IMG/VR virus record: IMGVR_UViG_3300027822_000006
Coordinates: 1-40,892 of that record
Origin: a virus
Direction: 5' to 3' (one strand)
Length of the DNA: 40,892 bases
Shown here in pieces: positions 1 through 8,394 of this stretch (position 1 is the first letter of the stretch; each line of letters opens with the position of its first letter). The position numbers and the translations under genes are program-made. The notes under the pieces are model-generated. The model was not told the DNA's origin and made no database searches. It saw only the letters and a program-made list of their open reading frames with translations.

Positions 1-127
1 AGTGCCATCAAATGCGACTGTGTTTAGGGTTGTGTCGGTTACTTTATAAAGAACATTCTGGTGTTCAAACATCCCTCTATCTCTACCTGAAGACGTACCG
101 AATAACTTTAATCCAGGAAAAGAATTA
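1..127. repeat. Terminal direct repeat, left copy
   Basis: Identical base for base to 40766-40892. An exact repeat of 127 bases, a common assembler k-mer size, at both ends of a contig is the usual mark of a circular or circularly permuted molecule. The gp10-like reading frame continues through it, so it is not a biological long terminal repeat with its own genes. Unique length is about 40765 bp. Confidence 0.95.
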
Positions 128-258
128 AGGATATATTTACTTTTAGAACTCTGGGTGTCGATTATTTCAGGGTAAAATCCTATCGTTCTTTGAGAACTTA
201 AAGACCTTGAGCGATGAGAATAAGAAGGACCAGTAAGATTAATAGCAACTGTTGGCAT
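1..258 (-). CDS. P22 gp10-like tail protein, N-terminal part (runs off left edge)
   Basis: ATG at 258-256 overlaps the TAA of the upstream gp4-like gene (TAATG). The frame stays open to base 1 and joins the frame at 39632-40892 through the terminal repeat, giving one protein of 463 residues; P22 gp10 is about 470. The N-terminus reads MPTVAINLTGPSYSHRS and is followed by a segment with SFPGLKLFGTSSGRDRGMF, resembling the start of the packaged-DNA stabilisation family (SFPG then GVSRG in P22). The known role is to plug the portal channel after packaging, between gp4 and the needle. Family assignment rests on this motif, length and position. Confidence 0.8.
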   Translation of the reverse strand, partial: MPTVAINLTGPSYSHRSRSLSSQRTIGFYPEIIDTQSSKSKYILNSFPGLKLFGTSSGRDRGMFEHQNVLYKVTDTTLNTVAFDGT

Positions 259-635
259 TAGAAATCTCTCGGTTCTTCTAGTGATTCATGTTTAGGTACT
301 GTTAAAAGGCTAATTTCTCTCTTCGCAGAAGCCGCTTTCAATTGTATCCTCTGATATCTTGCTGGAGATACTCCATAAGAATCAACAGCATTCCATGCTA
401 CAAGAGCTACTACGTGAGGAACGAGACCATTTGGTACATATCCATTAATTCCCCATGTAGCAAGACCTAAAACCTTAAGATCTTCGTAAACCTCATTGTA
501 TGCCAGGTCTATACGTATATCATCCTGAGACTGGGCAGGTTCGCCTATCATTATGACAGCAAGATCTTCAAGGGCACGTTGCTTGATTCCAGTCTTTGCT
601 ATCTTGGTAGGTGTTGGATTAAGTATTATTGCCAT
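258..635 (-). CDS. P22 gp4-like head-tail adaptor
   Basis: 125 residues, mostly helical, lying directly upstream of the gp10-like gene with stop and start overlapping. P22 gp4 is a 166-residue tail accessory factor that rings the portal and stabilises packaged DNA. Length, helical character (DDIRIDLAYNEVYEDL, then GLVPHVVALVAWNAVDSYG) and the gp4-then-gp10 order support the call. No P22-gp4-type muramidase motif is evident. An RBS-like AGAGAATAA precedes the ATG. Function is inferred from family and position. Confidence 0.7.
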   Translation of the reverse strand: MAIILNPTPTKIAKTGIKQRALEDLAVIMIGEPAQSQDDIRIDLAYNEVYEDLKVLGLATWGINGYVPNGLVPHVVALVAWNAVDSYGVSPARYQRIQLKAASAKREISLLTVPKHESLEEPRDF

Positions 636-678
636 TATTTATTCTCTATGAAAATATGTTCTGTAGGATTATCCATAG

Positions 679-831
679 CTATGAAGATACTGTAGTTTCG
701 TTTTTAATTATTTCTTCTTGTTTTTTAAGTTCTCTAATAGCGATAACAAGACTTTCCACTTCTATCATAGGTCTATTATGTAGATAATCATGAATTGCTT
801 GAGCTAATTCTTTAGATATTAGTAAGTTCAT
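679..831 (-). CDS. Small 50-residue protein between tailspike and gp4-like gene
   Basis: ATG at 831 directly after the TAG of the tailspike gene (stop 833-835). It encodes 50 residues starting MNLLISKELAQAIHDYLHNR, predicted helical, with a charged C-terminus. The position inside the virion operon and the tight spacing support it being real. Function unknown. Confidence 0.55.
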   Translation of the reverse strand: MNLLISKELAQAIHDYLHNRPMIEVESLVIAIRELKKQEEIIKNETTVSS

Positions 832-832
832 A

Positions 833-2308
833 CTAAGTGCCTATTAAACCATGAGAAATTGAATCATCAATTAATGCCTTTACTCTTTCTGCAAGTTGAG
901 CCAATGTTACGGTTGAAGTAACAAATGTTGTTCTTGTTGCCGTCCCTGTGGCAGCCGACCATCCAGTTTTCCTAGTACCAATAACTTGAGTACTATTAAG
1001 ATTTATAGAAGGAGTACCTGATAAATTAAAATCTACTCTATTGGTTCCTGAAACAATATATTCAAATTCACTAGTTGATGTATTAAACCTTGTTTGTACT
1101 GCTCCATTTGCTCTCCACTGTATATATGAATCATCTCCTATACGAATAGCGCATGATGTCCAAGTTCCCGCACTTGAGTCTAATCCTATAGACCCTCCTC
1201 CTGTTAGATATATAGCCCTACCGGTTCTAGTACCATCATCAAGATAACCAGATCCATTTCCTGTTATGCTATTTACTATACCGTTATATATTTTACTAGA
1301 TCCATTCTCTTGTAATTGGATACCTTTCTTTAAATCTGCTGATTCAGAATATACTCTAAGACCATAAGCTATAGTGTCAACTCCTAAACCAGCATAAGAT
1401 AGAGCTATATTATGAGCAACCACATCAATAACAGACCTTAGATTATTATTATCTGCTCCTGTTGCTTGAATATTTGCCTCAATAGCTCTAATAGCATTTA
1501 TTGTAGTAGTCCCTCCGGTTTCCTCTCTAGCATTAAAATGTCCCCCCCATACTGGGCCAGTAGACCTTCTATATGCGACTCCACTAACAGAAACAGAATG
1601 TGCGTCTGGGCTACTAGAATCTATTACACTATTAATTGCCCACTCTGAAGACGTAAAAGAAGCAGACCCAGCATTAGCTCCAACTGTTGTATCTACTCTA
1701 ATATTACTTGCTACTGAGTTAGCCCCATCATCTCCTGTATAATCAGCATTTCTTAAAAATTCAAAATCTGCATAATCACCTGGAGTACTATCATCTTTAT
1801 TAAAGATCTGTCTACCAGAAGCATAACCAATATTAAGCCCAGGCAATGTTTTAACGCTTGTCCCATTTATTGTTCCAGGACCATCCCAAAGAATAGTTTT
1901 TGTTCCTCTGATTAATGAGGAAACAGTAACTATGTGATCTCCTTCTGGTAGGAATATTATTCCCTTATCAATGATACTATCTATAGCCAATTGAAATGAT
2001 GACGTATCATCTGTTACTCCATCCCCTAATGCACCAAAGTTCCTAACATTTACTGGAGAGTCACTTAATATAATCTCATAACTATCTGTAATACCATCAT
2101 ACGTAGCAACTACATCATAGCGACCATCAGCAGCCCAGAACTTAAACTCACCTTCACTATTAGCCAGGAAAGGACGAGTTATTGGAGTAACACCATTGTC
2201 AGAATAGATAGTTGCTACGGTTGCAGTCCCTGCTAGATATACTTCAACATTAGCAAGAGGAATTACAGACCCTGTTGATCTTTGAACTACATTGTTATGA
2301 CTTTGCAT
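833..2308 (-). CDS. Tailspike with pectate-lyase-type beta-helix
   Basis: 491 residues. Residues 1-90 look like a virion-binding head domain with short beta strands (GSVIPLANVEVYLAG, then GEFKFWAADGRYDVVATYDG). Residue 91 onward carries NFGALGDGVTDDTSSFQLAID, the signature of the pectate-lyase superfamily right-handed beta-helix used in phage tailspikes. The rest is Ser/Thr/Gly/Asn-rich, as in parallel beta-helices. It probably binds and perhaps cleaves host surface polysaccharide. It starts 14 bp inside the upstream gene. In P22 the tailspike lies at the end of the virion operon; here it sits upstream of gp4 and gp10, a rearrangement. The receptor cannot be read from the sequence. Confidence 0.85.
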   Translation of the reverse strand: MQSHNNVVQRSTGSVIPLANVEVYLAGTATVATIYSDNGVTPITRPFLANSEGEFKFWAADGRYDVVATYDGITDSYEIILSDSPVNVRNFGALGDGVTDDTSSFQLAIDSIIDKGIIFLPEGDHIVTVSSLIRGTKTILWDGPGTINGTSVKTLPGLNIGYASGRQIFNKDDSTPGDYADFEFLRNADYTGDDGANSVASNIRVDTTVGANAGSASFTSSEWAINSVIDSSSPDAHSVSVSGVAYRRSTGPVWGGHFNAREETGGTTTINAIRAIEANIQATGADNNNLRSVIDVVAHNIALSYAGLGVDTIAYGLRVYSESADLKKGIQLQENGSSKIYNGIVNSITGNGSGYLDDGTRTGRAIYLTGGGSIGLDSSAGTWTSCAIRIGDDSYIQWRANGAVQTRFNTSTSEFEYIVSGTNRVDFNLSGTPSINLNSTQVIGTRKTGWSAATGTATRTTFVTSTVTLAQLAERVKALIDDSISHGLIGT

Positions 2309-2543
2309 CTAATCTTGCCTTGATTGTCTTTTCTTTCATAAGATGATGAGGCTTTTCACCGAATTTATCTTCGTATTGTTTCTGTATAGACTTTTCTTGT
2401 CCTTGTAATTCAAAGCATCGGTGTCCTTTAATACGTTCTAAATCACCAACTTCTACAGAGTCACCATTCAATAAGAACTTGAACCCAAAAAAGATTATCT
2501 CTTCAGGAGGGTCTTCTCCGTAACCTATGTATTTATATTTCAT
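2295..2543 (-). CDS. Small conserved virion-operon protein, 82 residues
   Basis: Begins MKYKYIGYGEDPPEEIIFFG, followed by FKFLLNGDSVEV, suggesting a small beta-barrel, then a charged helical C-terminus. It overlaps both neighbours (11 bp with the sulfotransferase-like gene, 14 bp with the tailspike). Proteins of this look occur in podophage head-tail regions without assigned function. A small tail or adaptor role is only inferred from position. Confidence 0.65.
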   Translation of the reverse strand: MKYKYIGYGEDPPEEIIFFGFKFLLNGDSVEVGDLERIKGHRCFELQGQEKSIQKQYEDKFGEKPHHLMKEKTIKARLDAKS

Positions 2544-3048
2544 AGAATCTTCCTATAAAAGGTTTTATATGATTAATTAGTTCTTGATCTATTTCTACTT
2601 CATTTATAGAAAGACCATGTGTATTCTTTTTTGAATGAACTGGTGTCCATCTTGTTCTTATATTTAAGTTTAAATCATTATTAATTTTATCTAAATATTC
2701 TTGTCTATTATTTGAATCTATTGGAAGATAATAAGGATCGTATTTATCTATTTCATTTATCAAAAAATCCCACTCTTCTCTTAATCTCCATGGTTCCTTT
2801 TCATTATCTACGCTTCTTCTATTCCATGATTCTGAAATCAGGTAAGGGTGGCGGAGCGGAACAATAGTAGGGAATTGTCTTGCTAATTCCTTCCAGTTAT
2901 CCCGCCCCGCTACATCTCTATGCATGTGCCCCCAATATATCCAGTCCCCTTCCTTTGGTTTATCTGTTAAAGGAAGAGGATCAAACGGGATCAAAGCTCT
3001 AGTGAACAAAGTTCCAGAATGCTGGATTGTTGGCATGCATATAATCAC
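2533..3048 (-). CDS. Sulfotransferase-like protein inside the virion operon
   Basis: 171 residues. Residues 1-19 (MIICMPTIQHSGTLFTRAL) match the 5'-phosphosulfate-binding loop of the PAPS-dependent sulfotransferase fold: a short strand, then an SGT-type P-loop-like turn and a helix. Residues 61-78 contain VPLRHPYLISESWNRR, matching the 3'-phosphate-binding strand-helix segment (R-x-P then S...R). The middle is charged and helical. It is shorter than most sulfotransferases (250+ residues), so it may be a minimal or degenerate member. It overlaps the upstream gene by 4 bp, so it is coexpressed with capsid genes. Activity is unproven. Confidence 0.6.
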   Translation of the reverse strand: MIICMPTIQHSGTLFTRALIPFDPLPLTDKPKEGDWIYWGHMHRDVAGRDNWKELARQFPTIVPLRHPYLISESWNRRSVDNEKEPWRLREEWDFLINEIDKYDPYYLPIDSNNRQEYLDKINNDLNLNIRTRWTPVHSKKNTHGLSINEVEIDQELINHIKPFIGRFYEI

Positions 3049-3524
3049 ATTGTGTAATAGACAACGACTGTTACGTCACCAGCAGCAAATGTAGCGGCTG
3101 CTGCATTGGCGTACAACTGAATTACAGCTTCAGCAGTAAACGTCTTAAACCCGGCAGTCATTACGATACCTTGCAATGGGAATATATGACCAACTTCAGT
3201 CCTATATCCTGCTACAGCCGTATCACTCCAAACCCCTAGGTTACCTAGCCCGTCTGTATCGGTTACTTCATCGGCTGTTGCTTTCCAGCCTAAATCCATA
3301 TCCAGAGTAGGGGTTGCATGCGTGTCAAGTGGGTCGGCACGAAGCTCTCCACCGACAATAGTCGCCCCGGCAGGTAATTTACACAGTTCAAAGATATCTC
3401 CTGCTTCGACATTAGCGGCAATGGCATAAGTGCCATATGCTACTTTTACATCTCCAGCAGGACCGATTGCGCTCACCGGGAATCCGGTTGCCGCGTGTGT
3501 TGCTACAAGTGTTTCAGCAGCCAT
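3045..3524 (-). CDS. Putative head decoration or structural protein
   Basis: 159 residues, Ala/Gly/Thr/Val-rich and beta-rich (GDIFELCKLPAGATIVGGEL; C-terminal GDVTVVVYYTM), with few charges. It lies two genes downstream of the coat gene with a good RBS (TAGGAGAAATAAC before ATG). Proteins of this composition right after the major capsid gene are often decoration or head fibre-base proteins. GC content is higher than in neighbouring accessory genes, as for the coat gene. No family motif recognised. Confidence 0.65.
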   Translation of the reverse strand: MAAETLVATHAATGFPVSAIGPAGDVKVAYGTYAIAANVEAGDIFELCKLPAGATIVGGELRADPLDTHATPTLDMDLGWKATADEVTDTDGLGNLGVWSDTAVAGYRTEVGHIFPLQGIVMTAGFKTFTAEAVIQLYANAAAATFAAGDVTVVVYYTM

Positions 3525-3534
3525 GTTATTTCTC

Positions 3535-3801
3535 CTATCCGAGCGTTAGCGCGGTAATATTTGTTAATGTTGCTGGGATAGCGGCTCCAGAGCCTGCTGT
3601 TCCGTGGACAGCCGCGTAATCGGTATCTGTGATACCTGCGTCTGCATCTAGTTTTGCCAAGATTCCATCTAGAGCCAAAATCATTGTTGCATGGTCTGTT
3701 TGGATTTCATTGACAAGATCAACGATATTACTCATAAGGACATAAATGTCCCCTTGATTCATTCCGTTACCAGTTAATTCACTTTCTGATGTTAAGGCCA
3801 T
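3535..3801 (-). CDS. Small head-region protein, 88 residues
   Basis: Follows the coat gene by 9 bp. N-terminal helical half (GDIYVLMSNIVDLVNEIQTD), with heptad-like hydrophobics through residue 50, then an Ala/Gly/Thr tail ending NITALTLG. RBS AGGAGG precedes the ATG. Probably a minor virion component by position; function unknown. Confidence 0.6.
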   Translation of the reverse strand: MALTSESELTGNGMNQGDIYVLMSNIVDLVNEIQTDHATMILALDGILAKLDADAGITDTDYAAVHGTAGSGAAIPATLTNITALTLG

Positions 3802-3810
3802 TAGTCCTCC

Positions 3811-4923
3811 TTACGCGTCTGCTGCGGCAGCAACGAAAACAGTTACAACACCATGCTGTACATCATTAAAGTATGATTTTTGGATATCATTCTTCAATTC
3901 AACAGCAACACCGGGCTGGAACTCATAGTCGTAAAGGCGATCTACAACGATACGAGGACGTTGCCCCATACCAAAGCTAACAGCCTGTTGTCCGCAAAGG
4001 AAGTTAACCCCTACACGAATACCTGCTGCGCCAGCGTTATCAAGACCGTCACCAGTTGCACCAGAACCCCAAGTTCCTGCTGCTGCGCTGTCGATAAATC
4101 CTGAGATTTCAGGGATTTCACGATAGATGATACCGTCATAAACGAGATCGCCATCAGTAAACAGAGGGTTGTTAGGACTACGGATACGGGCCTCACGATT
4201 GGCCTGAGTCATGGTTGAATTGGTCTTTAGATCCCTGAACGAATAGGTTTCACAGAACATAATAAACCATTCTTCATCTTCACCAGTGGTGATAGGACGA
4301 ATGTGTGGATCTGCCTGCTGCGCAATACGACGAGCCAAAGAACCGATTACCGGGGATAACTTATCAGCCGTTGCATCAAGCGTAGCCAATGAAGTAGTGT
4401 GGTCTCCAGAAGTGTTGTTTGACTTAGCCGCACCATAAAGAATACGGTCATTGTTGTTCGTATTCCAGGTATCCATAGCGGCAGCTGTTGCTGTACCGTA
4501 ATTTGCATAGGTAGTACCGTTATAGATTGCTCCAAGAGCTTCGATGATCTTATCACGCTGGTCTTCCATTGCCCAATCCATCAGAAGTGGGCGGGCCGCC
4601 ATCATTAGATCGATATTAGGCTTTTCCAATTCTTCACGGTCAAACTCTACTGCATGACGGGCATAAGTAGGCGTTAGAGTAAGGCCATAGTTACCAATAG
4701 CCTCACCGTTACCTCGCAAGGTGTTAGAACCAGAAACACCATTACCCTTTAAACGAGTAACAAGAGGTATCTCAATCTTCTGCCGACCTTCTTTGATCGT
4801 AATGACGCCATTGTTGGTTGTTTTAGTATATCGTGCAAAACGGCTTTTGCGGATATACTCTTTCCAAAAGTCACTTAAAAAATTAGTGACGACTAATTCT
4901 GCTGCTGTTTGTGTATTCGCCAT
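3811..4923 (-). CDS. Major capsid (coat) protein
   Basis: 370 residues, directly downstream of the scaffold gene, with a strong RBS (GGAGAATATAATG). N-terminal helix, then beta-rich segment IEIPLVTRLKGNGVSGSNTL, a conserved-looking region HAVEFDREELEKPNIDLM and a C-terminal AVELKNDIQKSYF typical of HK97-fold coats of podophages. Shorter than P22 gp5 (430). Gene order scaffold-coat and composition make the assignment firm even though I cannot run a profile search. Confidence 0.85.
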   Translation of the reverse strand: MANTQTAAELVVTNFLSDFWKEYIRKSRFARYTKTTNNGVITIKEGRQKIEIPLVTRLKGNGVSGSNTLRGNGEAIGNYGLTLTPTYARHAVEFDREELEKPNIDLMMAARPLLMDWAMEDQRDKIIEALGAIYNGTTYANYGTATAAAMDTWNTNNNDRILYGAAKSNNTSGDHTTSLATLDATADKLSPVIGSLARRIAQQADPHIRPITTGEDEEWFIMFCETYSFRDLKTNSTMTQANREARIRSPNNPLFTDGDLVYDGIIYREIPEISGFIDSAAAGTWGSGATGDGLDNAGAAGIRVGVNFLCGQQAVSFGMGQRPRIVVDRLYDYEFQPGVAVELKNDIQKSYFNDVQHGVVTVFVAAAADA

Positions 4924-4932
4924 TATATTCTC

Positions 4933-5640
4933 CTAGTCCAGGAGCTCACCTAAAGAGATATCTTTAGGGGTATTGAACCCACCGGATGAACTTGCGTTAG
5001 CTAATGACGGTACATCTGCTTGAGACTTCTTATCTTCACGTTCTGCGCTTTGTCCTAGTTCAAGTCTTACTTTGGCCTCAATTTCTCCCCTTATTTGTGC
5101 TTCTAACTTTGATTTGTACTCATCTACATTCTGCATTTCATTATATGTTTTCTGCTTTTGTGCAGTTTCATAAACAAAACGAGCAGGATTAGCATGAGAA
5201 AACATCTCAGATGTCAGCTTAGGGTCTGCTTTGGCCATTTCTACGAAAACATCTTCCATATCTTGATAGTCATCCTTTAGCATTCTCATCATATCTTGAG
5301 ATAAAAGGACTTTGTCTGTTGTGCGCGCTTCGTTTAATTCTCCCATTACATGGGATAGCGCACCTTCTTGATCATCAAATATATCTGGACGTTGCGGCTT
5401 TTCTTGAGTTTCCAGTTTTGCCCTTAATTCAGCATTTTCTAACTCAATCGCTTGACGTTTCTGTCTCTCGTCTAGTACCGCCTTCATTTGCCATGAATCA
5501 TCTTTAGGTGCTGTCGTCTCACCTACATCTTCGACCTCTACTTGAACATCTTCTGTTTCTGCCTCAGTTTCGGTTTCTGGTACAGAATCTACTTCTGGTA
5601 CAGAATCTACGTTTTCAAGCATTTCATCTAAATCACTCAT
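4933..5640 (-). CDS. Scaffolding protein
   Basis: 235 residues, highly charged. Acidic N-terminus (many Glu/Asp to residue 40), central coiled-coil helix (residues 50-130) and Glu/Lys-rich C-terminal helix, ending GGFNTPKDISLGELLD. This architecture and the place between portal and coat match P22 gp8-type scaffolds, which direct procapsid assembly and exit before or during packaging. The N-terminus carries a short internal repeat (EVDSVPE twice) coded by near-identical DNA near 5570-5610. Confidence 0.85.
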   Translation of the reverse strand: MSDLDEMLENVDSVPEVDSVPETETEAETEDVQVEVEDVGETTAPKDDSWQMKAVLDERQKRQAIELENAELRAKLETQEKPQRPDIFDDQEGALSHVMGELNEARTTDKVLLSQDMMRMLKDDYQDMEDVFVEMAKADPKLTSEMFSHANPARFVYETAQKQKTYNEMQNVDEYKSKLEAQIRGEIEAKVRLELGQSAEREDKKSQADVPSLANASSSGGFNTPKDISLGELLD

Positions 5641-5647
5641 GGTATCT

Positions 5648-5698
5648 CCTCGACCGTAACTCGTCGTCAGCTAACGCCCGGAACCCCGGCGGCGGGTA
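5648..5698. other. GC-rich intergenic island between portal and scaffold
   Basis: About 50 bases with CCCGG, CCCCGGCGGCGGG and CGACCG motifs, much more GC-rich than the flanks. It contains several short complementary GC runs (CCGG/CCGG, CGCC/GGCG) able to fold on the minus-strand mRNA just before the scaffold RBS. Confidence 0.5.
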
Positions 5699-5701
5699 AA
5701 A

Positions 5702-7519
5702 CTAAATTACTACGCCTGTATTATCAGGCGGAGTTTCTAAAATTAATTGTGTCTGCACATGTGTCTGTATTGCTTCCTGTTCTTTCTTCTGTGCACCTGA
5801 AGACTTATCAGCTATTTCAGCCTGAACCTTCTGAGCACCTACTTGATCTAAAGCTTGTTGGCGCTCGGATGCAGATTGTCGTGAAGCCTGCATGTTCTTT
5901 ATAAGTTTATCTTTTGTCTTAGCTCTAAAGGTTGAAAGTCTAACAATCTCTTCAAACGGTATCTCTGGCCTTGTTTGAGCGATATTTGCAAGTAACTCAA
6001 ACTCTTGAGCTTGTGCATTAATTGACTCAGAAGCACTTTCTATCATTATGTCTAAATCAAGCTCTGCAAGATTGTTCTTTGTTTCGATAATATTTTGAAG
6101 TCTAGGGTCTTTCTCTGACATCATCTTTTGAAAAAGAGCGGATGATTCCTGTCTTATTTGCAACTCAAGAGAATCGTCGTTTATTTGTTCTTCAAGTTTC
6201 TGCTGAAGTGTTATTTTTTGATTAAAACCTACCCATCTTAGAGACTCTTGGTCGTCTGTAACTCTGATCCATTTCTCTTCGTCCCAAAACTGTTTCATTC
6301 TCATCCATTGCTGACGATAAACCCTGCGCTCCCAATTAAGTATTCCAGCGAATAAAGGTGTTAATTCGTTAGTGGAAGCATTCTGAAGATTTGCAATAGC
6401 TTTACCTGAAAGGTCTCCTTGACGCTGTCCTGACATTTGGGCATTAAACCCTACTGCGTCAAGTTCATTTTTTGCATCGTTTAAAAGGACGAATTGACCT
6501 TCTGCCATATCTCCAGTCTTAAGTAGATCGAAATCTCCCTTCTCGCCGTCATATTCGACGTGACCATTGGCTTTAGCTAATTCACGCTTCATTGCTTGAA
6601 CGTCTGCTACTGCACCCCTGCGTCCCATTGTTTGGCGAACTGAAAGAAGATGAAGGAATTTTGAGCGACGATGATTGATCTCATCTTGAAGATCTAGCCA
6701 GAATCTTACTTCTCCAAAACGGTTGTTATCTCTATCAATATAAGCCCCTACTGATTCAATTGGATTAGTAGGCTCATCAAATTCATCAAGATATGGAGAA
6801 GGCTTAGGGTCTATTAAGAACCGTGCATGGGTGTGGTAGCACATCATCCATACACCTTTCTCTATATAGAAGTGCTGGCATACGCGAACACGTTTCCTTG
6901 TCTTATCTACCCACCTTGGACGGTCTTCAAATGTCTCACCACTGCCTTCCTCTAAAAAACTTTCTGCTGTTGCATCTATATTAAATTTTTCAATTACTTC
7001 TTCTGCGTCCATCCATAGGATTATTCCATCCCATCGCTTGTCTTGGAAGTCAAGCCTTCTTGAATGAAAATCGTAGAAATATCGATCCCATGGGATTTGA
7101 GACAAGGATATTTCCCTATCTTTCCCTGCTTTCTTCATTTCTATAATGACCGCGCCATATCCTTCAACAATAACGTTATCTGCTACATCTACTTTTAAAT
7201 CATCGAAATTATTATTGTCTGATACAAACCTTAAACCGTCTGTAATGGCTTCTGCTGCCTTTTCGTGTTTTTGTGTTCTTGGAAAGGCTTTTGGGTCTGT
7301 TTTACGTTGAATTATAAGCCCTTTAATACCGTCTACTTTAGGCTTGATCCTGTTTACAACAATAGGAGCCTGTCCTCGGCTTTTAATTACGTTCGCTTCT
7401 TCAGCCGTCCATTGTTTGTGGTCTTTATAATCACGGCATTTCTCAGATAAAATTCTTGCGTATTCTGTATTAGTTAAAAAGTCCTCTACGTTCGATTTTA
7501 GTTTTTCTAAAGAAGCCAT
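5702..7519 (-). CDS. Portal protein
   Basis: 605 residues; P22 gp1 is 725. Features of P22-type portals: early VVNRIKPKVDGIKGLIIQRK, then FRNADYT-free wing regions, SQIPWDRYFYDFHSRRLDF, and FNAQMSGQRQGDLSGKAI near residue 360, resembling the GVSGKAI/QS-rich segment after the crown in this family. C-terminus helical and Gln-rich. Twelve copies would form the DNA entry vertex. It abuts the 295-residue gene upstream (ATG within a few bases of its stop) and the scaffold downstream. Confidence 0.85.
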   Translation of the reverse strand: MASLEKLKSNVEDFLTNTEYARILSEKCRDYKDHKQWTAEEANVIKSRGQAPIVVNRIKPKVDGIKGLIIQRKTDPKAFPRTQKHEKAAEAITDGLRFVSDNNNFDDLKVDVADNVIVEGYGAVIIEMKKAGKDREISLSQIPWDRYFYDFHSRRLDFQDKRWDGIILWMDAEEVIEKFNIDATAESFLEEGSGETFEDRPRWVDKTRKRVRVCQHFYIEKGVWMMCYHTHARFLIDPKPSPYLDEFDEPTNPIESVGAYIDRDNNRFGEVRFWLDLQDEINHRRSKFLHLLSVRQTMGRRGAVADVQAMKRELAKANGHVEYDGEKGDFDLLKTGDMAEGQFVLLNDAKNELDAVGFNAQMSGQRQGDLSGKAIANLQNASTNELTPLFAGILNWERRVYRQQWMRMKQFWDEEKWIRVTDDQESLRWVGFNQKITLQQKLEEQINDDSLELQIRQESSALFQKMMSEKDPRLQNIIETKNNLAELDLDIMIESASESINAQAQEFELLANIAQTRPEIPFEEIVRLSTFRAKTKDKLIKNMQASRQSASERQQALDQVGAQKVQAEIADKSSGAQKKEQEAIQTHVQTQLILETPPDNTGVVI

Positions 7520-8394
7520 TATAATGTGACCTTTATGATCTCAAATTTCACTTCAATCTCTGCATCAGAAGCGGATACCATCATAAAGCCTATATCTGCC
7601 GGACCTGTTAATTGGAGTATAGGGGCGCGTGGATCAATAGGAAGAGAAGACCCAGAAGCAAGATTTCTTGCTATTGATTTAGCCTTCATAACCCCAGTAA
7701 AAGGAGTTGTCACATCGTCTGCATTGTCTCTTGTAAAAAGAGCGATATCTCCGACTTTATTGGCTCCGATGTCTGACACGTCCACTCTGTAGTTCATTAA
7801 GTACCCTATTTCTCCTGCGGCAATTGTATAAACGCCTATTTCACTCTGACCTAAACCGAAACCTGTTTCAGAGATGATATTTGACCATGTCGCTCCAGCT
7901 CCTGATTCTCTGATGGTTATTGTTGAGTTATGACTAGACCCACCAGGAGAGGCGTAAGTACCAGATAGATAGCCTTCTAGTCTATAGTTTCTGTAATATT
8001 GGTTTGATAAAGGAACAGCAGTTGTACCGTTTAATTTTACTATTTCTTCTGCGTCTACCCATCCTGTAGAGATTCCTAAAACGTTTACAGAGAACATCCC
8101 CGTTCCGACACCATTGTCAGGATGAATGTCCTGGATGCTGTCTGAGACGATCTCAAGACTTGTTAGGGCGGTTGGAGTGGGGTAAGTAAGGGAAGTCGAT
8201 ATCACTTTCCATCCACTGGCTCCTGTATAAACACAAGAACCGAATTTCTGGATTAAAGTATGTCCTGGGACATTGCCTTTTTTAACTTCAAGATAAAAGT
8301 CAGATACAGATTTTGCTCCTCCTGAATATCTTTGAATGATAGGGCTTTTAGGGTCTGATGGAAATCCATCTACATATACGAATCCGTCAGTCAT
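7519..8394 (-). CDS. Unknown beta-rich protein between terL and portal
   Basis: 291 residues from the ATG at 8394, whose ATGA overlaps the terL stop; an in-frame ATG at 8406 lacks a good RBS. Strongly beta-rich and Gly/Ser/Thr-rich, with TDGFVYVDGFPSDPKSPIIQ at the start and GFMMVSASDAEIEVKFEIIKV at the end, consistent with one or two jelly-roll or Ig-like domains. Terminase-portal neighbours are usually adaptors or virion proteins, so a capsid-associated role is likely. Not a family I can name. Confidence 0.6.
   Translation of the reverse strand: MTDGFVYVDGFPSDPKSPIIQRYSGGAKSVSDFYLEVKKGNVPGHTLIQKFGSCVYTGASGWKVISTSLTYPTPTALTSLEIVSDSIQDIHPDNGVGTGMFSVNVLGISTGWVDAEEIVKLNGTTAVPLSNQYYRNYRLEGYLSGTYASPGGSSHNSTITIRESGAGATWSNIISETGFGLGQSEIGVYTIAAGEIGYLMNYRVDVSDIGANKVGDIALFTRDNADDVTTPFTGVMKAKSIARNLASGSSLPIDPRAPILQLTGPADIGFMMVSASDAEIEVKFEIIKVTL

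Noticed and set aside
1-127. Biological long terminal repeat of a T7-like phage
   Set aside because: Exact 127-base length, inside a gene that continues through it; better explained as assembly overlap of a circular map.
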